Notes: generated by a model from the sequence alone, not told the origin. A stretch of 64,000 bases of DNA from JBAYIE01 sp965279165 (GCA_965279165.1 OZ257140.1:124001-188000), one strand, 5' to 3'. Shown: positions 23,948 to 34,099, counted from the stretch's first letter. Made by a program: numbers and translations.

Positions 23948-25876
23948 GTGGCAGATCAATTATTAATAGATGCAAATATGATTACTCCCGGGATATTAGT
24001 TCCGCTCCTCCCCTTAATTGGATTTTTAATAAATGGATTATTCGGTAAATCCTTATCCAAATCTATCAGCGGATGGATTGGTACACTTACTATTTTAGGA
24101 TCCTTTATTTGCACCCTAATCATATTTCAGGGATTAGATGCCGGAAATTCGTTAAGCTTTGATTTGTTTAGTTGGCTCACTTTTGGAAAAATCCATATTG
24201 GATTCGGTTTCTTGATTGATTCGCTCACGGTTGTAATGATGTTGGTTGTTACCGGCATCGGATTCCTTATTCATCTGTACTCGATTGGTTATATGCACCA
24301 CGATGAAGGATTTAACAGATTTTTCACCTACCTCAACCTGTTCATCTTTTTTATGCTGTTGCTGGTGATGGGAAACAATTACCTGGTGATGTTTATCGGA
24401 TGGGAAGGTGTTGGATTGTGTTCTTATTTACTCATTGGATTTTGGTTTAAAACAGATGCCTTTAATGATGCTGCAAAAAAAGCATTTATCATGAACCGTA
24501 TAGGCGACCTTGGTTTCTTAATCGGCATGTTCTTCATGTTGTTTCACTTCGGGTCGCTTGATTTTGATATAGTTTCGGAGAAAGCGGCTTTACTCGGAGT
24601 AGATTCAACCTTGGTAATTGCCATAACCTTGTTGTTGTTTATTGGTGCTACCGGTAAATCTGCCCAGTTGCCGTTGTATACCTGGTTACCGGATGCGATG
24701 GCAGGACCAACACCTGTATCGGCGTTGATTCATGCTGCAACGATGGTTACCGCCGGAATTTATATGATAGTTCGATCTAACTTATTGTTTGCACTTGCGC
24801 CAACTACTTTGGGTGTAATTCTGGTTATTGGCGTTGTAACTTCTGTATTTGCTGCTATCATAGGTTTAATGCAAAATGATATTAAAAAAGTACTGGCTTA
24901 TTCTACTGTGTCGCAATTGGGGTTGATGTTTGCTGCGCTTGGCTTAGGAGCCTTTTCAAGTGGGATGTTTCATGTAGTTACACACGCATTTTTTAAAGCC
25001 TTGCTTTTCCTTGGTTCGGGAAGTGTAATACATGCCTTACATGGAGAACAAGATATCCGAAAAATGGGAGGATTAAAAAAACTGATACCGGTAACTTATT
25101 GGACATTTTTATTGGCAGCTCTGGCAATTTCAGGCATTCCATTTTTATCCGGTTTTTTCTCCAAAGATGAAATTCTGGCACATGCATTTGAACAAAACAA
25201 ATTGGTTTGGTTTGTACTTTCCGGCAGTTCGCTTTTAACTGCGTTTTATATGTTTCGTTTGGTGTATTTAACCTTCCATAAAACTTACCGTGGAGATGAG
25301 GAAACAAAAAAGCATATCCACGAGTCCCCTTTAACCATGACAGTACCATTGGTTGTTTTGTGTATTCTTTCTGTATTTGGCGGATTACTTGGCTTACCTG
25401 CTGTATTAAGTCATACCCATTTATTTGGGCAATACCTGCAACCGGTAATGGCGAATGCGAAACCTTATTTACATGCTACCAGTCCTATAAGCCATGGTGT
25501 TGAAACCGGATTGATGGTATTTGCCGGATTGGCTGCTATTGCTGCCATATTATTTGCACGTCGTAAATATCTAACCAATGGAGAATTACCGGAACAAGAA
25601 GAATCCTTAACAGGATATAAGAAATGGGTTTCCTTTAAATTCTATGTGGATGAATTTTACGATAAGATTATTGTAAAGCCTATACAGGTATTATCGGATA
25701 TATTATTAATTGTGGTAGATAAACTAATCATTGATTTGGTTGTAGAAACTACTGTATGGTGCATCGGATTGTCGGGAAGGGTCTTGCGTTTGATTCAAAC
25801 AGGCAATACAGGAGTTTATATTTTCGCTATGGTATTTGGTATGATTGTATTATTTGTAATTAGAATATTTATTTAA
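23948..25876 (+). CDS. nuoL: NADH-quinone oxidoreductase subunit L
   Basis: This 642-residue antiporter-like proton pump subunit carries the long lateral helix at its C-terminus. Conserved segments include FIGWEGVGLCSYLLIGFW (about 149), GKSAQLPLYTWLPDAMAGPTPVSALIHAATMV (about 237) and STVSQLGLM (about 320). The start is GTG (MADQLL). The stop overlaps the nuoM start by one base. Confidence 0.98.
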   Translation: MADQLLIDANMITPGILVPLLPLIGFLINGLFGKSLSKSISGWIGTLTILGSFICTLIIFQGLDAGNSLSFDLFSWLTFGKIHIGFGFLIDSLTVVMMLVVTGIGFLIHLYSIGYMHHDEGFNRFFTYLNLFIFFMLLLVMGNNYLVMFIGWEGVGLCSYLLIGFWFKTDAFNDAAKKAFIMNRIGDLGFLIGMFFMLFHFGSLDFDIVSEKAALLGVDSTLVIAITLLLFIGATGKSAQLPLYTWLPDAMAGPTPVSALIHAATMVTAGIYMIVRSNLLFALAPTTLGVILVIGVVTSVFAAIIGLMQNDIKKVLAYSTVSQLGLMFAALGLGAFSSGMFHVVTHAFFKALLFLGSGSVIHALHGEQDIRKMGGLKKLIPVTYWTFLLAALAISGIPFLSGFFSKDEILAHAFEQNKLVWFVLSGSSLLTAFYMFRLVYLTFHKTYRGDEETKKHIHESPLTMTVPLVVLCILSVFGGLLGLPAVLSHTHLFGQYLQPVMANAKPYLHATSPISHGVETGLMVFAGLAAIAAILFARRKYLTNGELPEQEESLTGYKKWVSFKFYVDEFYDKIIVKPIQVLSDILLIVVDKLIIDLVVETTVWCIGLSGRVLRLIQTGNTGVYIFAMVFGMIVLFVIRIFI

Positions 25877-27324
25877 TGAGTTTAATATTACTTTTATGTT
25901 TCCCATTGCTTGCATCCGCGTTTGTGATGCTTGTTGGAAATAAACATGCTGCAAAAACAGCATTGGTAGCCGGTATTGCTGAACTTGGAATTACATTATA
26001 TATCTATGGAATTTTTAAACAATCCGGAACAGAATCCCTATACCTTTTTAAAGAATGGATAGCACAACCAAAGATTAGTTTTCATATTGCAATTGATGGA
26101 TTGAGTTTATTGATGGTGTTGTTAACCAATTTTCTAACTCCTTTGATTATCCTGAGCGCATTTAACCGGAATATTGAAAACGCAAAAGGTTACTTCTCTT
26201 TAATACTCTTTATGCAGTTTGCCCTGGTTGGGGTATTTATTGCCATGGATGGCTTATTATACTATATTTTTTGGGAGTTGGCTCTTATTCCTATTTACTT
26301 TATTGCATTGCGTTGGGGCGGTCCAAATCGGGTGAAAGTAACCCTCAAATTTTTTATCTATACCCTTGCCGGAAGTTTATTTATGCTTTTTGGTTTTATC
26401 GCCCTGTATTGGTATAACCCGCTACATTCTTTTGATATCCGTGAATTATATGCCAATACCATTTGCAGTTGCAACCAGGGTTGGTTATTCTGGATGTTTT
26501 TTCTGGCATTCGCGATTAAAATTCCGATTGTACCATTTCATACATGGCAAGCCGAAACATATAAAGAGGCACCAACACAAGGAACTATGTTACTTGCAGG
26601 CATCATGCTCAAAATGGGTACCTATTCCTTGATACGATGGTTATTACCGGTTTTGCCTTCCGGTGTAGCTGAATGGGGACCTTTGGCAATTACCATATCC
26701 GTTATCGGTATTGTGTATGCATCCATAATTGCCATCATGCAAAAGGACCTGAAAAAGTTGTTTGCCTTCTCTTCGGTTGCACATGTTGGACTCATCAGTG
26801 CCGGTATTTTTGCATTGAATTTGGAAGGATTGCAAGGAAGTATTGTTCAAATGGTTTCACATGGCATTACCGTAGTTGGTTTGTTTTACTGTGCAGATAT
26901 TATTTTTAACCGTACCCAAACCAATTTTATTGATCATCTTGGTGGAATTAGAAATCAGGCCACCCGTTTCAATACGCTATATATGGTTATTGTACTAGGC
27001 AGTGTTGCTTTGCCTTTAACCAGTGGTTTTATTGGTGAATTTCTATTGCTATTCGGCATATACCAATACAATACTTGGCTTTCTGTATTTGCAGGTTTAA
27101 CCATAATTCTTGGAGCGGTATATATGTTGCGTATGTTTCAAAAAGTTATGTTGGGAGAACCATCAGACGCATCCAATAAATTTGCTCCCTTGTATTGGAA
27201 CGAGCAATTGGTATTAGGTATAATTGTAGTTGCTATCTTAGCTATCGGAGTATATCCAAAACCAATATTCGACATGGCGCAATCGTCGCTTGAAATCATA
27301 TTAAGCAAAGCAATCATTAAATAA
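25876..27324 (+). CDS. nuoM: NADH-quinone oxidoreductase subunit M
   Basis: This 482-residue antiporter-like membrane subunit has the conserved IFWELALIPIYFI helix, a KIPIVPFHTWQAETYKEAPT loop and SSVAHVGLI. It is paralogous to NuoL and NuoN and forms one of the proton channels. It overlaps nuoL by 1 bp and is followed by nuoN after 7 bp. Confidence 0.98.
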   Translation: MSLILLLCFPLLASAFVMLVGNKHAAKTALVAGIAELGITLYIYGIFKQSGTESLYLFKEWIAQPKISFHIAIDGLSLLMVLLTNFLTPLIILSAFNRNIENAKGYFSLILFMQFALVGVFIAMDGLLYYIFWELALIPIYFIALRWGGPNRVKVTLKFFIYTLAGSLFMLFGFIALYWYNPLHSFDIRELYANTICSCNQGWLFWMFFLAFAIKIPIVPFHTWQAETYKEAPTQGTMLLAGIMLKMGTYSLIRWLLPVLPSGVAEWGPLAITISVIGIVYASIIAIMQKDLKKLFAFSSVAHVGLISAGIFALNLEGLQGSIVQMVSHGITVVGLFYCADIIFNRTQTNFIDHLGGIRNQATRFNTLYMVIVLGSVALPLTSGFIGEFLLLFGIYQYNTWLSVFAGLTIILGAVYMLRMFQKVMLGEPSDASNKFAPLYWNEQLVLGIIVVAILAIGVYPKPIFDMAQSSLEIILSKAIIK

Positions 27325-27331
27325 TCAACAG

Positions 27332-28723
27332 GTGAATACACTTATTTACACATCGATACTTGGCCTTTTATGCATGATAGCAGAGGTTTTAAATCTTAGA
27401 AAATTACTGGTTCCTCTTTTGGTCGTTGGATTATCGGCAATTTTTTACATTAATTTAACTGAGTGGGGGCATCAGGGTGAGGTAATGGTTGGTGGCATCA
27501 GCATGTCGCACATGATGCATGTGGATCATTATTCGGTGGCATTCGGCGCCTTTTCTATATTTATTACGATGCTGATATTGTTGTTATCACCCGAATATTA
27601 TAAAAACGAACCTTATCATCTAAGCGATTACCTTGCTATCTTGATTTTTATCCTTTGTGGAACTTTGGTATTGTTCTCCTTCAGCAATATGGCTATGATG
27701 TTCCTTGGTATCGAAATCGTATCCATCTCCCTTTATATTATGGCGGGAAGTCGCCGATTTGATGTTCGCTCCAACGAAGCAGGTTTTAAATATTTTATCA
27801 TGGGCTCGTTTGCTTCGGGAATTTTATTGTTTGGTATAGCCTTGGTTTATGGAGCAACCGGTTCATTCGAAATCGTCAAAATTGCAAACTATGCGATGAA
27901 TAGCGATATCAGTCCTATGTTTCAAATTGGCTGCCTCATGGTTATCATGGCGCTTTTATTTAAAGTAGCTGCAGTTCCTTTTCATTTCTGGAGTCCCGAT
28001 GTTTACGAGGGATCGCCTGCGTTGGTAACAGCAATGATGTCGACATTGGTTAAAGTAAGCATGTTTGCTACATTTTATCGTTTAATGAGCATTGGTTTCT
28101 TTGGCGTTTATAATTATACTACCCCAATTTTAGTCATCGTGGCCGGAGCAACAATTGTGCTAGGAAATCTTACTGCATTGTTCCAAACCAATTTCAAACG
28201 TCTACTTGCCTATTCAGGTATCGCACACGCGGGATATATGTTAATGGCAATTTTAAGTGTTCCTTCAAATGCCGCTTCTTCTTTACTTTATTATGGTACC
28301 GCTTATGCAATTGCTTCTATCGGTGTTTTTGCTGTTGCAATCCCTGTATTTTTAATACAGAAAGATGAAACTATCGATGCATTTAACGGATTAGGAAAAA
28401 AGAACCCATTGCTTGCAGGAATTTTAACCATGTGTATGCTTTCCTTATCCGGAATTCCTCCTTTTGCCGGTTTCCTTGCTAAATATTATATATTCTCAGA
28501 AGCTTTTCAGAATGGATTTATCACGTTGACAGTAATTGCAATTATTACTTCCATCATTGCCGTTTATTATTACTTTAAAATTATCCTGGCAATGTATACC
28601 CGTGAACCCAACCAAAACGAAATAAAACCATCGTTGATGTATTGGTTGGTTATTGTGATTTGTGTTGTTTTAAGTTTGGTGCTGGGTATTTTTCCGGGTG
28701 CTTTAACCGGCTTACTGTATTAA
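27332..28723 (+). CDS. nuoN: NADH-quinone oxidoreductase subunit N
   Basis: This 463-residue antiporter-like subunit is the last gene of the operon. Family marks are FLGIEIVSISLYIMAG, the VAAVPFHFWSPDVYEGSP loop and SGIAHAGYM. The start is GTG (MNTLIY). After its stop the next gene lies on the opposite strand 21 bp away, and no strong terminator hairpin was seen in that gap. Confidence 0.97.
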   Translation: MNTLIYTSILGLLCMIAEVLNLRKLLVPLLVVGLSAIFYINLTEWGHQGEVMVGGISMSHMMHVDHYSVAFGAFSIFITMLILLLSPEYYKNEPYHLSDYLAILIFILCGTLVLFSFSNMAMMFLGIEIVSISLYIMAGSRRFDVRSNEAGFKYFIMGSFASGILLFGIALVYGATGSFEIVKIANYAMNSDISPMFQIGCLMVIMALLFKVAAVPFHFWSPDVYEGSPALVTAMMSTLVKVSMFATFYRLMSIGFFGVYNYTTPILVIVAGATIVLGNLTALFQTNFKRLLAYSGIAHAGYMLMAILSVPSNAASSLLYYGTAYAIASIGVFAVAIPVFLIQKDETIDAFNGLGKKNPLLAGILTMCMLSLSGIPPFAGFLAKYYIFSEAFQNGFITLTVIAIITSIIAVYYYFKIILAMYTREPNQNEIKPSLMYWLVIVICVVLSLVLGIFPGALTGLLY

Positions 28724-28744
28724 TATATCAAGGAGGTAATCGCT

Positions 28745-29227
28745 TTAGTCCGAAATCACCACGCCAAATTGTTCCAAATGGTGTTTCACATGTTTATAGT
28801 GAAACTGAAGCCATTCTTCATAATTCAGGTTTCCAAAAATATTATGTGTTTGGGTAAATCCACTATCCTCTCCTTTAAATAAGTCAATAAACAAGTCCAC
28901 ATCACGCTGTAATTCTTTTAAAGAATTTTCGATAGAATTGTTTCTTCTTACTTTAAACGCATCGGTAAATATCGGATTGTTAAAATTGCGTTGCAATGGC
29001 CGGTCGTTCATTAAACCGATTTGTTTTACCCGATCGATTTTATCGGCGGGTGTGGTTAAAGGCATTTGCAAATTACCATTGGATGCCTTAAAAGGCAGAG
29101 CCAGGTGTTCAATCATTTGCCAAACCGACATGGTTCCCCAATCCGGTTTTCTATCTTCAGGGATTGATTGCAGAAGGGAAACTAATTTGTGTGTTAGAAA
29201 CTCCTCAATAAAATCTACTGATTTCAT
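28745..29227 (-). CDS. DUF1569 / DinB-like protein
   Basis: This 160-residue protein has the four-helix-bundle look of the DinB superfamily: a first helix with MSVWQMIEHLALPF, and a C-terminal LNYEEWLQFHYKHVKHHLEQFG in which H-x3-H residues could bind a metal. Together these are typical of DUF1569. Substrate and role are unknown; some DinB relatives are thiol-dependent enzymes. It is the last gene of a minus-strand run, mnmA-subtilase-DUF1569, with a 1-bp gap to the subtilase. Confidence 0.72.
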   Translation of the reverse strand: MKSVDFIEEFLTHKLVSLLQSIPEDRKPDWGTMSVWQMIEHLALPFKASNGNLQMPLTTPADKIDRVKQIGLMNDRPLQRNFNNPIFTDAFKVRRNNSIENSLKELQRDVDLFIDLFKGEDSGFTQTHNIFGNLNYEEWLQFHYKHVKHHLEQFGVVISD

Positions 29228-29228
29228 A

Positions 29229-30911
29229 TTAATGCTGGTTTAAAGGTAATGTTTGCACACTTTTTGCAAATAAAACAGAAACTGAATATATGGAAGATTT
29301 CCATTTTTTAGGTGTTTTTGTTTTAAACCTAAATACGCCGGGTTGTTTCACCCTATTTCGTTCTGCATACAAAATTTTACCTGACTGGTCGAGAAACTGA
29401 ACTTCGTATTTTTGAGGTGAATGACAATAAACAGTAAGGTGTACTTGGTTGTCGGAAAGCAAACGAATATCCAATAAACGGTCTGAGTTTAAACTTACCG
29501 AAGTATCCCCTCCAAGGATTTTAAGTGCGAGAAGTCCGTCCGGAATGCCAAAACCAATGTATTTATCCGGATCATAATATTGATTAGAAGCCAACCTTAA
29601 TGCATCTGCAATTTGCAAGTTGCTTTTTTCGGGCGTTGCCTGTAACAAGCATGCTGCTAAACCGGCAACCAATGGACAAGCATACGAAGTTCCATTTCCA
29701 TGGTAAACAATACCATCTTCCGATACCACATAAACTTCTTCTGCCAAGGCAGCAAAATCGGGCTTTACACGCTTATCTGCAGTTGGTCCCACCGAACTAA
29801 ACAAGGCCGGATTAGATTTGCTATCCACTCCACCTACTGTAAATACTTCTTTTACATCTGCCGGTGTAACAATTTTACGCCAGTCTTTATCGCCCTCATT
29901 ACCCGAACTATTAATTACCATGATCCCTTTATCAGAAGCTAACTTTGCTCCTCTCGCCACAAAAGTGGTTTTGCCATCCATTTCTTTTATACGATGGTTT
30001 TGCGTCATGTCGTCAAATTCATTGTAACCCAACGAAGATTGTATGATATCCACTCCAATACTATCGGCATATTCTGCTGCTAAAATCCACGTAATCTCTT
30101 CCAACAACATTTCGTTTGATTCATCTTCTGTACGCAATAAAATATACCCGGCATCATACGACGAACCTATTAAAGTATTGGGCTGGTATGCTGCCATACA
30201 AGATAAGACAGCAGTTCCGTGGGCATCATCATCGTATACATTTATACCTGACGAAATAAAGTCGCGGGTTAATAGAATACGTTTCTTTAAAAACAAATTT
30301 CTAAACACCGGGTTTCTGGGTAAATTTCTAAACCCTGCATCCATTACTGCAATCAATACATCTTTGCCTGTATACCCTTGCCGATGCAAAGAAGGAATAT
30401 TTAACTGATTCAACTGCAGTTCAGATTTTCCATAAAATCCTTTGCTTCCGAAGCTGTCAGTTTCGAGATTAACCTTGCCTTCAAGGGTACTTATCAATTC
30501 ATTTAAATCCTTAACAGATTCTTCCTTCCGTAGCACCTTTTGTTGACCCAAATAGGTAATTCGTTTTAATCCTACCAATTTTCGGATGGAATCGATTTCC
30601 TGTTTGGACTTGCATTTAATAACAGCTGCATTCAACCACTTGGAAACACCTGAAACAACCAACTTCTTCTCTCCTACTTGTTGCAAATAGGAAGCAGAAA
30701 CCGGTATGTCGGAAAAACCAACCGGTATTTGGTATTTAATTCTACGAGCAATGGATTTTTCGGAAAGAAATAGGTTTGGAGAGGTGGTCTTAAACCGACT
30801 TGTATCTTTGTTATTCCATTCAGCCAAAAAGTAATGGTTTTTCTGTTGCGCACCTGCATAAAACATGTTACTTAACAAGATAAAACCAAATAAGGATTTA
30901 AGGTGCCACAT
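29229..30911 (-). CDS. S8 family (subtilisin-like) serine peptidase
   Basis: This 560-residue secreted protease has a signal peptide (about 1-21, ending GAQ), a propeptide-like region (about 45-130) with the LSEKSIARR pattern common in Bacteroidota subtilases, and a catalytic domain with Asp191 (VMDAGF), His231 (DDDAHGTAV) and Ser409 (GNGTSYACP). The C-terminal 80 residues form a small beta domain (KYEVQFLDQSGKILYAE) that resembles a sorting domain but ends QTLPLNQH without the usual basic T9SS ending. It follows mnmA by 9 bp. Confidence 0.87.
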   Translation of the reverse strand: MWHLKSLFGFILLSNMFYAGAQQKNHYFLAEWNNKDTSRFKTTSPNLFLSEKSIARRIKYQIPVGFSDIPVSASYLQQVGEKKLVVSGVSKWLNAAVIKCKSKQEIDSIRKLVGLKRITYLGQQKVLRKEESVKDLNELISTLEGKVNLETDSFGSKGFYGKSELQLNQLNIPSLHRQGYTGKDVLIAVMDAGFRNLPRNPVFRNLFLKKRILLTRDFISSGINVYDDDAHGTAVLSCMAAYQPNTLIGSSYDAGYILLRTEDESNEMLLEEITWILAAEYADSIGVDIIQSSLGYNEFDDMTQNHRIKEMDGKTTFVARGAKLASDKGIMVINSSGNEGDKDWRKIVTPADVKEVFTVGGVDSKSNPALFSSVGPTADKRVKPDFAALAEEVYVVSEDGIVYHGNGTSYACPLVAGLAACLLQATPEKSNLQIADALRLASNQYYDPDKYIGFGIPDGLLALKILGGDTSVSLNSDRLLDIRLLSDNQVHLTVYCHSPQKYEVQFLDQSGKILYAERNRVKQPGVFRFKTKTPKKWKSSIYSVSVLFAKSVQTLPLNQH

Positions 30912-30920
30912 ACCCGTTTG

Positions 30921-32021
30921 TTAAAGCTCAAAACTTTTTTCAATCCAACCGCCACCAATCACATCATTGCCTTCGTAAAACACAGCGGATTGCCCCGGTG
31001 CTATTGCCTTAACGTGGGAATTAAATATAACTTTCATTCTGTTATCTTCTTGTTCGATGATAGATAAGGCTCCCGAATCTTTGTAGCGAATTTTTGTTGT
31101 TGCTTCCATTGTAGAGGTTAATTGTGCATACTTTCCTAAATTAATCCCCCTAACCCACATGCCGTTTCTTGATAAATCTGTTTCCTTTCCCAGAATTACC
31201 CGATTGGATTCAGGTTGGATTTCAACCACATACAAAGGTTCACCAACCGCAATTTCCAAACCTTTTCGCTGTCCTACCGTATAAAATGGATAACCCCTAT
31301 GTTTGCCTAAAACTTCACCGGAAGTGGTTACAAATTCACCACCTTCTACCCTTTCTTCCAATCCATCTACTCTTCTTTTCAGAAAACCGCGGTAATCGTT
31401 ATCAGGCACAAAACATATTTCGTAACTCTCGCTTTTTTTTGCAAGTTCTTCATACCCCATATCTATTGCCATCTGACGTATTTCTGTTTTCCTGAATTGG
31501 CCTAATGGGAAACGGGTATGTTGCAAACTTTCTTGTGTTAATCCCCATAAAACATACGACTGGTCTTTGTTTTCATCCAGTCCTTTGGAAACCACGAACC
31601 GATTGTTTTCGTTGCGAACTTGGGCATAATGTCCGGTAGCAATAAACTCGCAATCCAATTGATTGGCACGCTTTAAAAGTGCTTCCCATTTAATATGGGT
31701 ATTGCACAATACGCAAGGATTTGGCGTTCGGCCGGCAAGATATTCTTCTACAAAATTATCGATAACAAAATCCCCAAATTCATCTCGAATATCCAAAATC
31801 ATGTGGTGAATACCATGCTGAACTGCGATGGATCTTGCATCGTTGATAGAGTCGAGACTGCAGCAGCCTGTTTCTTTTTTACTCCCACCGGAGGTAGCAT
31901 AATCCCATGTTTTCATGGTTATCCCAACAACTTCATATCCTTCTTCACGTAACATAACAGCAGTAACTGTGCTGTCGAGGCCGCCACTCATGGCAACCAG
32001 TATTTTTCCTTTTTTACTCAT
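30921..32021 (-). CDS. mnmA: tRNA-specific 2-thiouridylase MnmA
   Basis: This 366-residue cytosolic enzyme makes 2-thiouridine at the wobble position of Lys, Glu and Gln tRNAs. The ATP-binding loop MSGGLDSTV is at 11-19. Of the two catalytic cysteines, the first is C106 in LCNTHIKW (a second cysteine, C103, lies nearby) and the other is C203 in SYEICFVPD. The PRC-barrel-like C-terminus ends GQSAVFYEGNDVIGGGWI. It is the first gene of a run with the S8 peptidase and DUF1569 genes. Confidence 0.97.
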   Translation of the reverse strand: MSKKGKILVAMSGGLDSTVTAVMLREEGYEVVGITMKTWDYATSGGSKKETGCCSLDSINDARSIAVQHGIHHMILDIRDEFGDFVIDNFVEEYLAGRTPNPCVLCNTHIKWEALLKRANQLDCEFIATGHYAQVRNENNRFVVSKGLDENKDQSYVLWGLTQESLQHTRFPLGQFRKTEIRQMAIDMGYEELAKKSESYEICFVPDNDYRGFLKRRVDGLEERVEGGEFVTTSGEVLGKHRGYPFYTVGQRKGLEIAVGEPLYVVEIQPESNRVILGKETDLSRNGMWVRGINLGKYAQLTSTMEATTKIRYKDSGALSIIEQEDNRMKVIFNSHVKAIAPGQSAVFYEGNDVIGGGWIEKSFEL

Positions 32022-32107
32022 GTTTCAAAACATTACAGGGTTAATAGTCCTGGTGATTGAATAATTTAATTGGCTGCAAATATACCTGATTTTCCTCAGA
32101 AGTGAAA

Positions 32108-32665
32108 TCAGTCCTTGGATTTTGGAATTGCAGCAACCTCCTCCTTTTTGTTATAGGTTAATAATTTTGCTGCTATAAAAACAATGAAAATACTAAACAT
32201 GATTGAATAGAATCCTATCACAAAATTGATATTTCGGATTTGGAATAGATTAAAATAAATAACTGCACCAAATCCAAGTGATAGAGCAGCATTGATATGT
32301 ATAAAAATACGCATTGTTTTTTGTTTGAAGGCTACTATTACCATTGCTATTCCAATTGTAAACGCCCAAAAGGCCATAAAATTCTGGTAATACACTTCTG
32401 CCTTGTTGTTTTCTACAATTAGAAAGTAGGCAATGACAAGATCAACCAAACTAATAATAAAAAGCCATATCCAGTTTGGTATTGATTTTCTCAATACAAT
32501 TGAAATTCCTGCTTGTACCACTCCAACTCCAACAAACATTAATCCTAAATAGTAAAGCAAAGTACGGACATCCATATATGTTGATGTAACCGCTATAAAA
32601 CCAAATAAGCCAAACAACAAACCACGTACGCCAATCACCCACCAGTATTTTTTGAATCGTTCCAT
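32108..32665 (-). CDS. DUF308 / HdeD-like membrane protein
   Basis: This 185-residue protein has six predicted transmembrane helices and a short charged C-terminus (KKEEVAAIPKSKD). The alternating helix pattern, GVRGLLFGLFGFIAV at the start and GVGVVQAGISIVL in helix two, matches the DUF308 repeat of HdeD-like acid-stress membrane proteins. Function is unproven. It stands alone, transcribed away from the barrel gene at 32755. Confidence 0.7.
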   Translation of the reverse strand: MERFKKYWWVIGVRGLLFGLFGFIAVTSTYMDVRTLLYYLGLMFVGVGVVQAGISIVLRKSIPNWIWLFIISLVDLVIAYFLIVENNKAEVYYQNFMAFWAFTIGIAMVIVAFKQKTMRIFIHINAALSLGFGAVIYFNLFQIRNINFVIGFYSIMFSIFIVFIAAKLLTYNKKEEVAAIPKSKD

Positions 32666-32741
32666 TTTTTTGTAAATTAAATTTTAGGAAAAGATAGATA
32701 ATACCCGTTAATAACTATAATAATTTTAAACTGTAGTTTTG

Positions 32742-32749
32742 TATATTTG
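32742..32749 (+). promoter_or_regulatory. -7 promoter element next to the ATG at 32755
   Basis: TATATTTG is an exact TAnnTTTG match and ends 5 bp before the ATG. Transcription would begin at or next to the start codon, which implies a leaderless mRNA if this ATG is used. Confidence 0.45.
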
Positions 32750-32754
32750 ACCTG

Positions 32755-33366
32755 ATGTTATCCAAAATAACCACAACAATCCTTGTATTATTGTTTCATT
32801 TTCAGGTGTCTGGACAGCTATCAAAATCCGGAAAAGAGTTTAATCTACCCGAAACCCGTTCCATATTCAAAATAAATATTTTGAGTCCGATATATGGTTC
32901 CTTATCCTTTGCATATGAAAAACCGATTGACCGTCATTCGAGCAACCAGTTTGGTATCTTCTTTTTTACCGGTCAAGTTGCAGGAACGGTAATACCGGCG
33001 GGCGGGTTTGGCTTAACTTATGATTATCGTTTTTATATGAAAAATGAGAATCAGACAGGATTATACGTTCAACCTTTTTTTCGGTACCAGTATTTTTATG
33101 CAAAAGAAGGAGTTAATACATCTAGCGGAATCAGCTCAGCCACAATCAACGATGAAACCAGTGTTAATGTTTGGGGTACAGGATTGTTATTTGGTAAACA
33201 ATGGAAGTTCTATAAGTTTATTTATCTAGATTTGTTTTTCGGACCAATGTATAATTATAACGAAGTAAATTCATCCGGTACAACTTTAAAACCAAAGGAT
33301 TTAACCCCTTTATTATGGGGTTACTGGTATCGTTCGGGATTTACCATTGGCTTTAATTTTAAGTAA
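32755..33366 (+). CDS. Small outer-membrane beta-barrel protein, first of a tandem pair
   Basis: This 203-residue protein has a signal peptide (MLSKITTTILVLLFHFQVSGQ) and amphipathic strands ending in aromatic residues; the final residues GFTIGFNFK fit the last strand of an outer-membrane barrel. The segment KINILSPIYGSLSFAYEKP also appears, in altered form, in the next gene, so the two look like diverged tandem copies. No function can be assigned. Confidence 0.65.
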   Translation: MLSKITTTILVLLFHFQVSGQLSKSGKEFNLPETRSIFKINILSPIYGSLSFAYEKPIDRHSSNQFGIFFFTGQVAGTVIPAGGFGLTYDYRFYMKNENQTGLYVQPFFRYQYFYAKEGVNTSSGISSATINDETSVNVWGTGLLFGKQWKFYKFIYLDLFFGPMYNYNEVNSSGTTLKPKDLTPLLWGYWYRSGFTIGFNFK

Positions 33367-33375
33367 ACAAGCATC

Positions 33376-34098
33376 ATGAAAAAACATATTATTCTACTCT
33401 TATTCGTCTTTGCCATTTCATACGAAATGATGGCTCAAAACGACTCGAGCCAAAAGCCAACAAATCCTGCTAGCATGTACAATGCTCCATCACAAAAAAA
33501 GCCGGTTAAGTATATGCCTGATACTAAAAACACCATTAAACTAAATATTTTAAGTCCATTTTATAGCAACCTGAGTGTTTTTTACCAACACGCCATGAGC
33601 GGCGATTATAGTTTACAAATAGGTGCATCCTATATGGACTTTAGTGGTTTATTTGGCAACTCGAGTAGTAGCAGTCAGGATTATGGCGAAAGGACCAATG
33701 AAGTAACTACCATGTATTCGGTAACACCCGAATTCAGGTATAACCTTACGGGTCAATATCTTTCAGGAGCCTATTTCGGAAGTTTTGCTCGGTACATGCA
33801 AATGCAATATGAATTTGATGAATCTGTTTATGATCCAATTACATATACCTATCAAAATACCCAACATTTTAAATACAATTATACCACACTTGGCATCGGG
33901 GTTTTAATTGGTAACCAGATTTTATATAAACGTAGAATTACCATAGACGTGTATGCAGGTCCGGTTTATAATATTTTAATTCAAAGCAGCAACTCGGTTA
34001 CCAGCAATAACGATTTAGTTAAAAGCGATGATATTCCAGGCTTGTTTATCAGGGGATATGGAATAAGAGCGGGATTCAGTGTAGGATTTGCCTTTTAA
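33376..34098 (+). CDS. Small outer-membrane beta-barrel protein, second of a tandem pair
   Basis: This 240-residue protein has a signal peptide (about 1-20, ending MMAQ), a short linker rich in Ser, Pro and Lys (about 21-50), and then a barrel-like body starting KLNILSPFYSNLSVFYQ, similar to the previous gene. It ends GIRAGFSVGFAF, a typical last strand. It lies 9 bp after its relative and is probably co-transcribed. No function can be assigned. Confidence 0.65.
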   Translation: MKKHIILLLFVFAISYEMMAQNDSSQKPTNPASMYNAPSQKKPVKYMPDTKNTIKLNILSPFYSNLSVFYQHAMSGDYSLQIGASYMDFSGLFGNSSSSSQDYGERTNEVTTMYSVTPEFRYNLTGQYLSGAYFGSFARYMQMQYEFDESVYDPITYTYQNTQHFKYNYTTLGIGVLIGNQILYKRRITIDVYAGPVYNILIQSSNSVTSNNDLVKSDDIPGLFIRGYGIRAGFSVGFAF

Positions 34099-34099
34099 A

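Noticed and set aside
28730..28737. AAGGAGGT, a perfect Shine-Dalgarno-like sequence, just after nuoN.
   Set aside because: No start codon or plausible gene follows at the right distance, and Bacteroidota rarely use such sites.
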